The notes below the pieces were generated by a model. That model was not told the origin of the DNA. It saw nothing but the letters and a program-made list of their open reading frames with translations, and made no database searches. Below are positions 25,501 through 38,800 of a stretch of 40,135 nt of DNA, in pieces. Position 1 is the stretch's first letter, and each line of letters starts with the position of its first letter. The stretch comes from Actinoplanes cyaneus (GTDB taxonomy: Bacteria > Actinomycetota > Actinomycetes > Mycobacteriales > Micromonosporaceae), in assembly GCF_016862095.1 (NCBI RefSeq), contig NZ_BOMH01000084.1:1-40135 (forward strand), written 5' to 3'. A program made the position numbers and the translations under genes.

Positions 25501-28284
25501 GCGGCCGTGCCAGGCGGCCAGGCCGTCCACGACCGGCTCGACGGCGGCCGTCTCCAGGCCCAGCTCGTCGGCCAGTGAGGCGGCGCCGGCCTCGACCGCG
25601 GCCCAGAACTCGGGGTCGCCGCCCCGATCGCGCCGCTGCTCCTCGGGGGTCAGCCAGTACCGGCGCCGCTGGAACGGGTAGGTGGGGAAGTCGGCGTCGC
25701 GCGCGATGCCGGCGAACCAGGACGACCAGTCGACGCGCACGCCGCGGACCCAGGCGTCACCGAGCGCGCGGATGCGTGCCTGCGGGCCGTCCTCGCCGCG
25801 GCGCAGCGTGCCCCAGACGGCGGCGTCCGGCGCGCACTGCTCCAGCGCGACGGTGACCACCGGGTGCCCGGAGACCTCGGCGAACAGGCCGAAGCCGGCC
25901 TCGGCGAGCTGCTGGATCACCGGGGCGAAGCGGACCTGCTGCCGCAGGTTCGTCCACCAGTAGTCGGCGCCGACCGGCTCGGTGACCCGCTCGCCGGTGA
26001 CGGTGGAGTACCAGGGGATCGCCGGGGTGGCGCCGCGCACGTCGCCCAGGCCGTCCAGGATGGCCTCGCGCACCGGCTCGACCTGCGGCGAGTGCGAGGC
26101 GTAGCGGACCTCGACGAGCCGGGCGCGGACGCCCTGGGCCTCGCAGAACGGGATGAGCTCCCGCAGGCGGGGCCGGTCGCCGGCCACCACGACCTGGGCC
26201 GGCCCGTTGACCGCGGCGATGTTCAGGCCCGGCCGGTCGGCCAGCCACCGCTCGACCTGCTCGGCGGGGGCGCCGACCGACAGCATGCCGCCGTCGCCGG
26301 TGAGCCCGGCCAGCGGGGCGGACCGGGCGGTGACGACCCGGGCGCCGTCCTCGACCGAGAGCGCGCCGGCGACCACGGCCGCGACGACCTCGCCCTGCGA
26401 GTGGCCGACCACCGCGGCCGGGTGCACCCCGTAGGACTGCCACCACGCGGTCAGCGCGACGCCGACCGCCCAGAGCACCGGCTGGACCACTTCGACCCGG
26501 GTCAGCCAGTCGTCGGAGCCGCGCAGCACCTCCTCGACCGACCACCCGGTGTACGGGCGCAGGGCGGCGTCACACTCGCGCAGCCGGTCGGCGAAGGCGG
26601 CCTCCGCCAGCAGGCCGACGGCCATGTTCAGCCACTGGCCGCCCTGCCCGGGGTAGACGAAGACGATGTCCGAGCTCTCCGCCGCGGTGCCGATGACCTG
26701 CGGCGACTCCAGGGAGGCGCGGTCACAGGCGACGGCCCGCTCGGCGAGCGCGGCCCGCCCGGCCAGAGTGGCGGCGATGCCGGCCAGCGGCGCCTCGCGC
26801 CCGGCGACCGCGGCGATCTGCGCGCGCAGCGCGGCCGGGGTCGCGCCGGAGAGCAGGATCGGCACGGGCCGGTCGTCGTCCGGCTGAACCGCGGAGACCG
26901 GGTCGTCGCCCTGCTCCAGGATGACGTGGGCGTTCGTGCCGCTCATCCCGAACGAGGAGACCGCCGAGCGCCGTGCCCGCCCGCTCTCCGGCCACGGCCG
27001 GGCCTCGGTGAGCAGCGCGACCGCGCCGGACGACCAGTCCACCTTGGGCGTCGGCTCGTCCACGTGCAGGGTCTTCGGCAGGACACCGTGCCGCATCGCC
27101 TCGATCATCTTGATGATGCCGCCGACCCCGGCGGCCGCCTGCGTGTGCCCGATGTTCGATTTCAGCGATCCGAGCCAGAGGGGAAGATCCCGATCCTTGC
27201 CGTACGTCGCCAGCAGCGCCTGTGCCTCGATCGGATCACCCAGGGTGGTGCCGGTGCCGTGTGCCTCGACCGCGTCGACCTCCTGCGCCGTCAGCCCGGC
27301 GTCGGCCAGCGCGGCCCGGATCACCCGGCGCTGGGCCGGCCCGTTCGGTGCGGTCAGCCCGTTGGACGCGCCGTCCTGGTTGATCGCCGTCCCGCGGACC
27401 ACCGCGAGCACCGTGCGCCCGGCCGCACGGGCCGACGACAGCCGCTCGACGAGCAGCACGCCCGCGCCCTCGCCCCAGCCGGTCCCGTCGGCGCCGGCGG
27501 CGAACGACTTGCACCGCCCGTCGGCGGCGAGCCCGCGCTGCCGGGAGAACTCCAGGAAGGTGCCCGGTGTCGACATCACCAGCACACCCGCGACCAGCGC
27601 CTGGTCGACCTCGCCGCGACGCAGCGCCTGCACGGCCAGGTGCAGCGCGACCAGCGACGACGAGCAGGCGGTGTCCACGGTGACGGCCGGCCCCTCCAGA
27701 CCGAACGTGTACGCCAGCCGACCGGACAGCACGCTGGCAGCGTTCCCGGTGCCCAGGTGTCCCTCGAGTTCGCCCGGGTGGTCGCCGAGCAGCCCCAGGT
27801 AGTCCTGGTCGTTGCTGCCGGTCCAGACGCCCGTGCGCGCCCCGCGCTGCCCGAGCGGGTCCAGACCGGCCCGTTCGAAGGCCTCCCAGGCGCACTCCAG
27901 CAGCAGCCGCTGCTGCGGGTCCATCGCGCGCGCCTCGCGGGGGCTGATCCCGAACAGCGACGCGTCGAAGTCACCGGCGTCGTACAGGAAGCCGCCACCT
28001 CGGGCGAACGACGTACCGGCCGCGTCCGGGTCGTCGCTGAACAGCCCGGTGAGGTCCCAGCCGCGGTCGGCCGGGAACTCGCCGATGGCGTCGCGGCCGT
28101 CGGCGACCAGCCGCCACAGGTCCTCCGGTCCCCGCACCCCACCGGGATAGCGGCAGGCGGTGCCGACGACGGCGATCGGCTCGGTCGCCCGGGCGGTGGC
28201 CTCCTGCTGCTGACGGCGCAGCCGGTCGGTCTCCTTGAGGGCGCTGCGCAGCGCCTCGACGATCTTGTGATCCGGCTGGGTCAT
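19576..28284 (-). CDS. Type I modular PKS, two methylmalonyl modules (PKS-C), second ketoreductase inactive
   Basis: This 2,902-residue protein adds two methylmalonyl units. The ATG start sits three bases after the PKS-B stop. Residues 1-34 form a docking helix (VEALRSALKETDRLRRQ) of a different type from the YLKRVT-like N-termini of PKS-B and PKS-D. Module 1 is KS-AT-KR(A2)-ACP. Module 2 is KS-AT-KR-ACP with a KR that has lost Tyr, Lys and Asn. The helical C-terminus ends in NDDELLRFIDSQLGRA. Both ATs carry GHSQGE and YASH, the methylmalonyl signature, and are the only such ATs in the window. Predicted contribution: an alpha-methyl, beta-hydroxyl unit followed by an alpha-methyl unit whose beta-ketone is kept. 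The unusual N-terminus matches the unusual C-terminus of PKS-B, which supports B-to-C transfer. Confidence 0.97.
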   Translation of the reverse strand: MTQPDHKIVEALRSALKETDRLRRQQQEATARATEPIAVVGTACRYPGGVRGPEDLWRLVADGRDAIGEFPADRGWDLTGLFSDDPDAAGTSFARGGGFLYDAGDFDASLFGISPREARAMDPQQRLLLECAWEAFERAGLDPLGQRGARTGVWTGSNDQDYLGLLGDHPGELEGHLGTGNAASVLSGRLAYTFGLEGPAVTVDTACSSSLVALHLAVQALRRGEVDQALVAGVLVMSTPGTFLEFSRQRGLAADGRCKSFAAGADGTGWGEGAGVLLVERLSSARAAGRTVLAVVRGTAINQDGASNGLTAPNGPAQRRVIRAALADAGLTAQEVDAVEAHGTGTTLGDPIEAQALLATYGKDRDLPLWLGSLKSNIGHTQAAAGVGGIIKMIEAMRHGVLPKTLHVDEPTPKVDWSSGAVALLTEARPWPESGRARRSAVSSFGMSGTNAHVILEQGDDPVSAVQPDDDRPVPILLSGATPAALRAQIAAVAGREAPLAGIAATLAGRAALAERAVACDRASLESPQVIGTAAESSDIVFVYPGQGGQWLNMAVGLLAEAAFADRLRECDAALRPYTGWSVEEVLRGSDDWLTRVEVVQPVLWAVGVALTAWWQSYGVHPAAVVGHSQGEVVAAVVAGALSVEDGARVVTARSAPLAGLTGDGGMLSVGAPAEQVERWLADRPGLNIAAVNGPAQVVVAGDRPRLRELIPFCEAQGVRARLVEVRYASHSPQVEPVREAILDGLGDVRGATPAIPWYSTVTGERVTEPVGADYWWTNLRQQVRFAPVIQQLAEAGFGLFAEVSGHPVVTVALEQCAPDAAVWGTLRRGEDGPQARIRALGDAWVRGVRVDWSSWFAGIARDADFPTYPFQRRRYWLTPEEQRRDRGGDPEFWAAVEAGAASLADELGLETAAVEPVVDGLAAWHGRRRLAAAIDGWRYAVTWKKLATPAPVRPQGRWLVVRPEGVEVPDVLPDAETITVDAAAVTLPEGPYAGIVSLLSFDERPMTGHPHVPRGLAGTLALIQAAGDDTRVWVLTADTGSLAQAQVAGLGRIAGLEMAHRWGGLLEIPADPDPALVGTVVAGAFGPEDQLALRAGGVQARRVVPAPARKGAAAWQPRGTVLITGGTGALGGRIARWAAGNGADRLILVSRRGGTTDLPNAEVHACDLADRAAVEALLAGVGPVDAVVHAAGVGANVPFEQTDASLLDTLLAGKVAGAVHLDELVGEVDAFIAFSSLSGVWGSHSHAAYAAANAALDALAQRRRARGLRMTTIAWGSWAESGMASAEVGADLRRRGIVALAPEQAIEAMRRAVGQDDTNVCVVDVDWPRFTELFTAERPRPLIGDIPAVREVLDRAAATDPGTGGSALATRLAGLGAAERDRVVLEFVRSAAAAVLGHPGSDEIPPRRPFRELGFDSLTAVELRNRLRAETGIGLPATVVFDHPNAAALAAHLLAKVGATAAPEATVTVTGSVATLDEPIAITAMSCRFPGGVASADDLWRLVADGVDAMSPFPTDRGWYLGDLVNADPSVRGTTYTSEGGFLDDVAGFDARLFGITPREAVAMDPQQRLLLECSWEALERAGLDPTGLRGTRTGVFAGTNGSDYLWSMGVFPSALEGHLGTGNAASVLSGRISYTFGLEGPAMTVDTGCSSSLVALHLAVQALRQGECELALVGGVTVMSTPGPFVEFSRKGGLAADGRCKSFAAAADGTGWSEGVGVLVVERLSDAERAGRPVLAVVRGSAVNQDGASNGLTAPSGPSQQKVIMQALANARLRPGDVDAVEAHGTGTTLGDPIEANALLATYGVGRTGEPVWLGSVKSNLGHTQAAAGMAGLMKMVQAIRHGALPRTLHVDEPSPHVDWALGGVELLTEARPWPETGRPRRAGISAFGVSGTNSHVIIEQAPDAAPVEPSTSAGLVPLLLSAADTAGLRAQTEVVRKFVADGAALVDVAATLAGRARLNERAVAWDPDCLPAVTGVVLGDSPVFVYPGQGGQWLHMAVGLLEEESFAARLRECDAALRPLVGFSVEQILRDDESWLTKVEIVQPVLWAVGVALTAWWQSHGVTPAAVVGHSQGEVVAAVVAGALSVQDGARVVAARSQALVDLDGTGGMASIGASADTVTGWLRDGITIAAVNSPTQVVVAGERAAIAAFVPWCEEQGVRARQIEVGYASHSAHVEPVRDDMLTAIKGTSGTTPVIPWYSTVTGERVTEPVDARYWWDNLRQPVRFAPVVTRLAQDGFRLFAEVSGHPVLTLALEQCAPDAGVWGTLRRGDDGPAGRIRALGEGWVRGADVDWTPWVAHGRRLPDAPTYPFQHRRYWLSPSDAGEQAPEQTTRYTIGWAPLDLDPGARLTGRWLVVAPAGDLADEVTAELTAAGADVVLSPAVIAGDFAGVVSAMDFAATVAVIQSLEGVDAPLWVVTRGAAGPEPARDPAQAQIWGLGRVAALEHPQRWGGLVDLPESGAAGLAAAVTNGRGEDQIALRDGRAWVRRLRPTTIATGGWKPGGTVLIAGGTGALGGHAARWAAANGADRLILVSRRGGSTDLPNAQVHACDLADRDAVAALLAEVGPVDAVVHAAGVGEDTAIADLTPDRIAGIAEVRITGARLLAELTGAATFVIFTSAAGVWGTVRHPATAAADAYLEAYASQRPGAISIAWSPWAGGGIAAAAAADGSLLRLGIRPLDPGRAAAQLAGPAPVIADVDWGRFVPAFSLARPNRFFAELEVATPEEALVQDDALRERLSALPAEEADRELVDMLRGHIAAVLGFQDTDRIPPARAFREIGFDSVTAVELRNRVNASTGLRCPATLVFDHPTPAALATYLRKQIVPDVELSVFDQLDDIERRLAAAVTDTITETKLRIRLRSLLTSLDGLATPSPAAVAAPGDNDDELLRFIDSQLGRA
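19860..23853 (-). other. PKS-C module 2: KS-AT(methylmalonyl)-KR(inactive)-ACP
   Basis: The KS Cys is residue 1651, preceded by Gly instead of the usual Ala (DTGCSS); the two KS histidines are present. AT serine is 2074 (GHSQGE, YASH). The KR keeps an AGGTGALG nucleotide-binding motif and the catalytic Ser, but Tyr is Thr2635, Asn is Asp2639 and Lys is Arg2601, so no reduction is expected. ACP serine is 2787 (IGFDSV). No dimerization helices separate AT and KR. Predicted outcome is an alpha-methyl beta-ketone. Confidence 0.9.
23854..28182 (-). other. PKS-C module 1: KS-AT(methylmalonyl)-KR(A2)-ACP
   Basis: KS Cys is residue 207 (27664-27666). AT serine is residue 629 in GHSQGE, with YASH downstream. 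A dimerization-like helical element follows the AT (FWAAVEAGAASLADELG). The KR has TGGTGALG, Lys1215, Ser1237 and Tyr1250. Trp1242 and His1247, eight and three residues before Tyr, are the A2 fingerprint, which in characterised enzymes goes with alpha-methyl epimerisation plus L-hydroxyl formation. ACP serine is 1418. Confidence 0.9.
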
Positions 28285-28287
28285 CTG

Positions 28288-32502
<4,215 letters not shown>

Positions 32503-32505
32503 GCG

Positions 32506-32512
32506 TCACCTC
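32506..32512 (-). promoter_or_regulatory. Ribosome binding site of PKS-B that supports a GTG start
   Basis: On the minus strand GAGGTGA is followed by CGC and the GTG start; the GAGG core lies six bases from the GTG. The TGA inside this site is in frame two codons before the GTG, so no earlier start is possible in this frame. Confidence 0.8.
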
Positions 32513-32563
32513 ACTGCGGGGTTGCCGGAGCGCGCCGCACACACCGGCGGCACCGTCCGGCAC

Positions 32564-32610
32564 GGTAGGAGCGGGCCCGAACCCCCCTCAACCCCTACCG
32601 CTCCCTTACG
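32564..32610 (-). promoter_or_regulatory. Shared TAGGGG repeat block upstream of PKS-B
   Basis: Read on the coding (minus) strand, this is TAAGGGA-GCGG-TAGGGGT, then 18 bases, then GCTCCTACC. The two heptamer-like units start 11 bp apart, and the last element is an inverted copy of the second. The first 20 bases match 17 of 20 positions in the block before PKS-D (19553-19572), and the inverted arm is also shared at nearly the same spacing (18 against 17 bases). Conservation between two otherwise unrelated gaps suggests a binding site for a cluster regulator or a promoter element. Which regulator family is unknown. Confidence 0.6.
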
Positions 32611-32810
32611 GATCGCCGGCCAAGGTTTGGTAGCCGTGCGGAACGCACCAGGACGACCGGCGTCGACCTGTGCCGGCGCCGTAGCGGCGGGCCACCGCCG
32701 AGGCAACAGCCGTCACGGTCGGAGCGCGGCGGGTGCGACGGCGGCGTCCACCCGCCCGGGCCGTGGCGGGTCCGCATGACGGCGCCGACCCCGGTCGAGT
32801 CGCAGAAGGC

Positions 32811-35800
32811 CTACAGGCCCAGCTCCTTGTCGATGAAGGCGAACATCTCCTCGTCGCTGGCGTCGTCGAGGCGCTCGGTGACCTCGTCGTCCCCGGTCGG
32901 CTGCAGTCCGGCGAGCAGCTTGCGGAGACGGTCGGCGATCTTCTCCCGTACGGCCTGGTCCAGACCGTCCGCGGACACCGCCGCCTCGAAGCGGTCGAGC
33001 TCCTCCAGCGCCGGCAGCACCGGCGCGGCCGGGGTGAGCGCGTCACGCAGGTGCGCGGCCAGATCCTGCGGCGTCGGGTAGTCGAAGATGACCGTGGCCG
33101 GCAGGCGCAGGCCGGTGGCGGTGCTCAGGCCGTTGCGCAGCTCGACCGCGGTCAGCGAGTCGAAGCCCAGATCCAGGAATCCGCGTGTCGGCTCGATCGG
33201 CTGCCCGTCGGCGTAGCCGAGCACCGCGGCCACGTGCCGGTGCACCAGGTCGAGCAGGAACTCCTGACGGGCCTCGGGAGTCAGGCCGGCGAGCCGCTGC
33301 CCGACCGGTTCGGCCGGTGCGACGGTGCCGGCGCGGGCGGCCGCGGGCCGGACCAGGCCGCGCAGCAGGTGCGGGATCTCGCCCGAGGCCCGCACGGCGG
33401 CCAGGTCGAGCCGGATCGGCAGCACCGCCGCCTCGGTCGCGCCGACCGCGGCGTCGAAGGCGGCGAGCCCACGTGGCACGTCGAACGTGAGCGTCCCGGA
33501 CCGGGCCATCCGCTGGCGGGCGCTCTCGTCGAGCGCGCCGGCCATGCCGCCCTCGGCCCAGGGACCCCAGGCCAGGGCGTGTCCGGGCAGCCCGAGGTCA
33601 CGCCGGTGCTGGGCGAGGGCTTCCAGGAACGCGTTGGCGGCGGCGTAGTTGGCCTGCCCGGGCGTGCCGAAGGTGGCCGAGGCCGAGGAGAACAGCACGA
33701 ACGCCGACAGGTTCTTGTCCCGGGTCAGCTCGTGCAGGTGCAGCGCACCCTCGACCTTGGGCGTGAGCACCCGGTCCAGCCGGTCGGGGGTCAGCTGCTC
33801 GACGATGCCGTCGTCGAGCACACCGGCGGTGTGCACCACCGCGGTGACCGGGTGCTCGGCCAGCACGCGGGCGAGCGCGTCCCGGTCGGCGACGTCCGCG
33901 GCGACCAGGGTCACCTCGGCGTCGAGCTCCTCGGCCAGGTGAGCCCCGCCGCCGCTGCGGCTGAGCAGGACCAGGCTCCGCACCCCGTGGTGGGCGACCA
34001 GGTGCCGGGCGACGTGCCCGGCCAGGGTGCCGGAGGCGCCGGTGATCAGGACCGGTCCGGCGCCGAACGACGCCGGCCGGCCGGTGGTGGTCCGAGCCAG
34101 GCGCGGCGCGAGCAGCTCACCGCCACGGAGGCTGACTTCGGGCTCATCGGCGGCGAGCGCGGCCGGTACGGCGGCCCACGACTTCTCGTCCACGCCGACG
34201 ATCCGGACGCGGCCCGGGTTCTCCTGCTGGGCCGAGCGGAGCAGTCCCCGCACGGCCGTGCCGGCCAGGGTGTCCGCGGTGAGCACCACCAGGGTGGCCG
34301 TGGTCGCCAGGGTGCGCTGCACGACCTCCAGGACCCGGCGCAGCTCGGCGGCGGTCCGATCGGCCGGGACGTCACCGGCGTACAGCAGGATCGTCCGGTC
34401 GTCGGCGGGCACCACCGGCAGCTGCGGCACCGAGGTCCCGATCACCGTCCAGCCGATCGCCCGCCCGGCCTCCGGCGTGGGCACCGGGACCCAGTCGACG
34501 GCGTACAGGTCGCTGACGCCGGGCTGGGCCGACGGGGCCGGCCGCATGACCAGCGAACCGGCGGTCAGCACCGGTGCGCCGGTCGCGGTGAACGCCTCCA
34601 GGCGCAGGGTGTCGGTGATCCGTACCCGCAACCGGTCGGCGCCGGTGGCGTACACGGTCACGTCCGTCCAGCTGAACGGGATGCGAGCTACCGCCTCGTC
34701 GTCTCCGTCCGCGACGGCGAGCGCGTGCAGGGAGGCGTCGAGCAGGGCGGGATGCACCCCGAACCGAGGTGCTGTGCGCTGCTGCTCGTCGTTGAGGGCG
34801 ACCTCGGCGTACAGGTCGCCGCCGCGCTTCCAGACGGCCTGCAGGCCCCGGAAGGCGGGACCGTAGTCGAGGCCGAGGTCCGACAGGCTCGGGTAGAGGT
34901 CGTCGATCGGCACCGAGGTGGCGCCGGCCGGCGGCCAGACCGCCAGGTTCGCCGGGACCGGGGCACTCGCGGCGCCCAGGGTTCCGGTCGCGTGGTGCAG
35001 CCACTCCCCCTGGTCGGTGCGCGAGTGGATACGCAGGTCTCGACCGTTGACGGTGATCTGCAGCTGGACCGTGCCCTGCTCCGGGACGACCAGCGGGGCA
35101 TGCAAGGTCAGCTCCTCCACCGTGCCGGTGCCGGCTCGTAGCGCCAGGTCGAGCAGTGCGGTGCCGGGCAGCAGCGCGACGCCGGAGACGACGTGGTCGG
35201 CCAGCCAGGGGTGCGTACGCAGCGACAGGCTGCCGGTGAGCACGGCCCCGTCCCCGCCGGCCAGCGGCACCACCGCTCCGAGCAACGGATGGTCGGTGGT
35301 GTCGAGACCGGCCGCCCGCAGGTCGCCGGCGCCGCGCGACGGCGTGATCCAGTAGCGGCTGCGCTGGAAGGCGTAGGTCGGTAGCGCGGCCGGTCGCACC
35401 CCCTCGTGCAGGGCCGTCCACTCCACGGCGGTGCCCCCGGCGAAGAGTGTCGCGAGGGCGGTCAGGGCGGTGGTGACCTCGTCGCGGCCGCGTCGCAGCA
35501 GCGGCACCGCGTCGTCGACCATGGCCGACAGCACCGCGTCCGGGCCGAGTTCGACGAACCGGACGTCGTCGCCGGCCTGCGCGACCGCGTCGGCGAACCG
35601 CACGGTGTCCCGCACGTGCGCCACCCAGTAGGCCGGATCCGACCAACGCCCGTGACCGGGCGCGAACGTCAACCCGGCGACCACTGTCCGGAACTCGTCG
35701 AGCATCGGCTCCATCAACCGCGAGTGGAACGCGTGCGAGGTCCGCAACCGTCGCGTCTTCCAAGCGCTCTGCTCGACCGCGGCGACGTCCTGCTCATGAC

Positions 35801-38800
35801 CGGAAACCACCACCGCGGTCGGACCGTTGACCGCCGCGATGTCGACATCCGGGAACGCCGCCCGGACCTCGGCCTCGGGCGCCTGCACGGCCAGCATCAC
35901 GCCACCATCCGGCAGTGCCTGCATCAGCCGGCCGCGGGCGGTGACCAGGGTTGCCGCGTCGGCCAGCGACAGCACGCCGGACACGTGCGCGGCCGCGATC
36001 TCGCCGATCGAGTGACCGACCAGCACGTCCGGGCGCACACCCCAACTGTCCAGCAGCGCGTGCAACGCCACCTCGACCGCGAAGATCGCCGGCTGGGCGT
36101 AACCGGTCCGATGAATCAACTCCTCATCGGCCAGCACCACGCTCAACGGCCGGTCCAAGTGCTGATCGACGTGCAGAGCCACCCGATCGAAGGCCTCGGC
36201 GAACACCGGGAACACCTCGTAGAGGCCCTGGCCCATACCGGCACGCTGCGAACCCTGGCCGGTGAACAGGAAACCGAGCCGGGCGGGGGACGACACCCCA
36301 CGGACGACGGCGTCGCCCAGCAGCACCGCGCGGTACGGCAGCGCGGCCCGGGTTGCGGCCGCCGCGCCGATCCGCCGCGGGTCGCCGGTCACCTGCCGCA
36401 CCCGGTCGAGCTGAGCTTGCAGCGCGGCGTCGCTGTGGCCGGACACGGGCACCGGCACCACCGGAAGATCGGTGACCGCGGGCTCGGGGTCCGCGGCCGG
36501 GGCCTCTTCGAGCACCACGTGCGCGTTGGTCCCGCTCACCCCGAACGCGGAGACACCCGCGCGGCGCACCCGTTCGCCCCGTTCCCAGGGCCGGGCCTCG
36601 GTGAGCAGCTCGATCTCGCCCGCCGACCAGTCCACGTGCGGCGACTTCTCGCTCGCGTGCAGCGTCGCGGGCAGCACCTCGTTACGCAGCGCGAGGACCA
36701 TCTTCGCGATGCCCGCCACGCCGGCCGCGGCTTGGGTGTGGCCGATGTTGGACTTGACCGAGCCGAGCCACAGCGGCTGCGACCGGTCCTGACCATAGGT
36801 GGCCAGCAGCGCCTGCGCCTCGATCGGGTCACCCAGCGTGGTACCGGTGCCATGCGCCTCGACCGCGTCCACGTCCGACGTGCTCAGGCCCGCGGCGGCC
36901 AGGGCGGCCCGGATCACCCGCTGCTGGGCGGGGCCGTTCGGGGCGGTCAGCCCGTTCGACGCGCCGTCCTGGTTGACCGCCGTGCCGCGGACCACCGCCA
37001 GGATCTCGTGCCCGTTGCGGCGCGCGTCCGAGAGCCGCTCGACCAGCAGCATCCCGGCGCCCTCGGACCAGCCGGTGCCGTCGGCGGCCGCGCCGAACGA
37101 CTTGCACCGCCCGTCCGGCGACAGGCCGCGCTGCCGGGAGAACTCGACGAACACATCCGCGTTGGGCATCACCGTGACACCGCCGACCAGCGCCATCGAG
37201 CATTCGCCCGAGCGCAGCGCCTGCCCGGCCAGGTGCAGGGCGACCAGCGACGACGAACACGCCGTGTCGACGGTGACCGCCGGGCCCTCCAGCCCGAACG
37301 TGTAGGCGACCCGGCCGGACATGACCGAGGAGGCCGTGCCGGTGAGCATGTGCCCCTCCAGGCCGTCGACCGACTCGCCCGGGCCGTTGCCGTACCCCAT
37401 GAACGAGGCGCCGACGAACACGCCCACCGCTTCGCCGCGCAGGCCGAGCGGGTTGACCCCGGCGCTTTCGAACGCCTCCCACGAGGTCTCCAGCAGCAGC
37501 CGCTGCTGCGGGTCCATCGCGGTCGCCTCGCGCGGCGAGATGCCGAACAGCCCCGCGTCGAACTCGGCCGCCTGGTAGAGGAAGCCGCCCTCGCGGGCGT
37601 ACGTGGTGCCCGGGTGGTCCGGGTCCGGGTGATAGAGGCGGTCGATGTCCCAGCCACGGTCGGCCGGGAACTGCCCGATGCCGTCCCGGCCCGCCGCGAC
37701 GAGCTCCCAGTACTGCTCCGGGGTCTCCACCCCGCCGGGCAGCCGCAGTCCCATGCCGACGATCACGATCGGATCGTCGCCGGTCACCGCGGCGGCCTCG
37801 GCTCGCGGTTGCGGCGCGGCCTCACCGACGAGCTTTTCCCGTACGTACGAGGCGAGCCGCGCCGAGTCCGGGTGGTCGAACGCGAGCGTAGCGGGGAGCG
37901 CGAGCCCGGTCGACGACCGGAGCCGGTTACGCAGCTCGACCGCGGTGAGCGAGTCGAAGCCCAGCTCCTTGAAGGCACGACCGGGCTCGATCGCGGCGGC
38001 CGAGGTGTGCCCGAGGGCGGCCGCGACCTCGGTGCGCACCACGTCGAGTACGGTCCGCTGCCGTTCGGCCTCGGTCATCCCGGTCAGGCGCTCGGCCAGC
38101 TCGCTCTGCGAGGCGGGCGCGGCGGTGACCGCGGCCGCCTCGGGCAGCCGGTCGAAGAACGGGCGGGCCCGGGTGGCGGTGAACAGCGGCAGGAAGTCGC
38201 TCCACCGTACGTCCGCGATCGTCACCGTCCCCTCACCGACCCCAACCGCGTGGGCGAGAGCGGTCAGCGCGAGCTGCGGAGCCATCGGGTCGAGGCCCCG
38301 GCGGCGCAGTTGCGCGGCGACCTCCGTACCGGCGGCCATGCCGACCTGTGCCCACGGGCCCCAGGAGATCGCGGTGCCCGGCCGCCCGGCCGCGCGGCGG
38401 CGGGTGACCAGGGCGTCCAGGGCCGCGTTGGCCGCGCCGTAGGCGGCCTGGCCCACGCTGCCCCAGATGCCGGAGATCGAGGAGAACACCACGAACGCGT
38501 CCACGTCGCCGGCCAGTTCGTCCAGATGCCGCGCGCCGTCGACCTTGCCGCGGATGACCCGGTCGAGGTGGTCCGGGCCGGCGTCCACGATGGTGACGTC
38601 CTCGCTCACCCCGGCCGCGTGGATCACCGCGTCCACCGGGCCGACCTCGGCGAGCAGGGCCGCGACCGCGTCCCGGTCGGCCAGGTCGCACGCGTGCACC
38701 TCGGCGTTCGGCACGTCGGTGGCGCCGCCGCGGCGGGAGACCAGGATCAGCCGCTCGGCGCCGTTCGCCGCGGCCCACCGCGCGACCTGTGAGCCCAGGC

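Larger units (their letters stand above)
32503..32810 (-). promoter_or_regulatory. 308-bp intergenic region upstream of PKS-B, probable promoter region
   Basis: This is the only gap over 300 bp. It separates the TAG of PKS-A from the GTG of PKS-B and contains no convincing gene. It holds the shared repeat block at 32564-32610 and a GAGGTGA ribosome binding site at 32506-32512. A short GC-rich hairpin (six-base arms CGGCGG/CCGCCG, 32685-32700) has no T-tract and is not a convincing terminator. I could not assign -35/-10 boxes with confidence. The length and the shared motif suggest that PKS-B starts a transcription unit. Confidence 0.55.

Noticed and set aside
19846..25578. Plus-strand open frame of 1,910 codons opposite PKS-C
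   Set aside because: Same low-complexity antisense composition and no ribosome binding site or family motif. The same applies to the long plus-strand frames at 2180-4834, 15488-18106, 25864-28428, 32733-35141 and 35406-38792.
32685..32700. GC hairpin in the 308-bp gap as a rho-independent terminator of PKS-A
   Set aside because: The stem is only six pairs with a four-base loop and no T-tract follows on the minus strand.
34020..34060. TGASGTLA in the PKS-A second KR as a broken nucleotide-binding motif
   Set aside because: This variant is common in active B-type KRs of DH-KR modules, and the Tyr, Asn and LDD motifs are intact.
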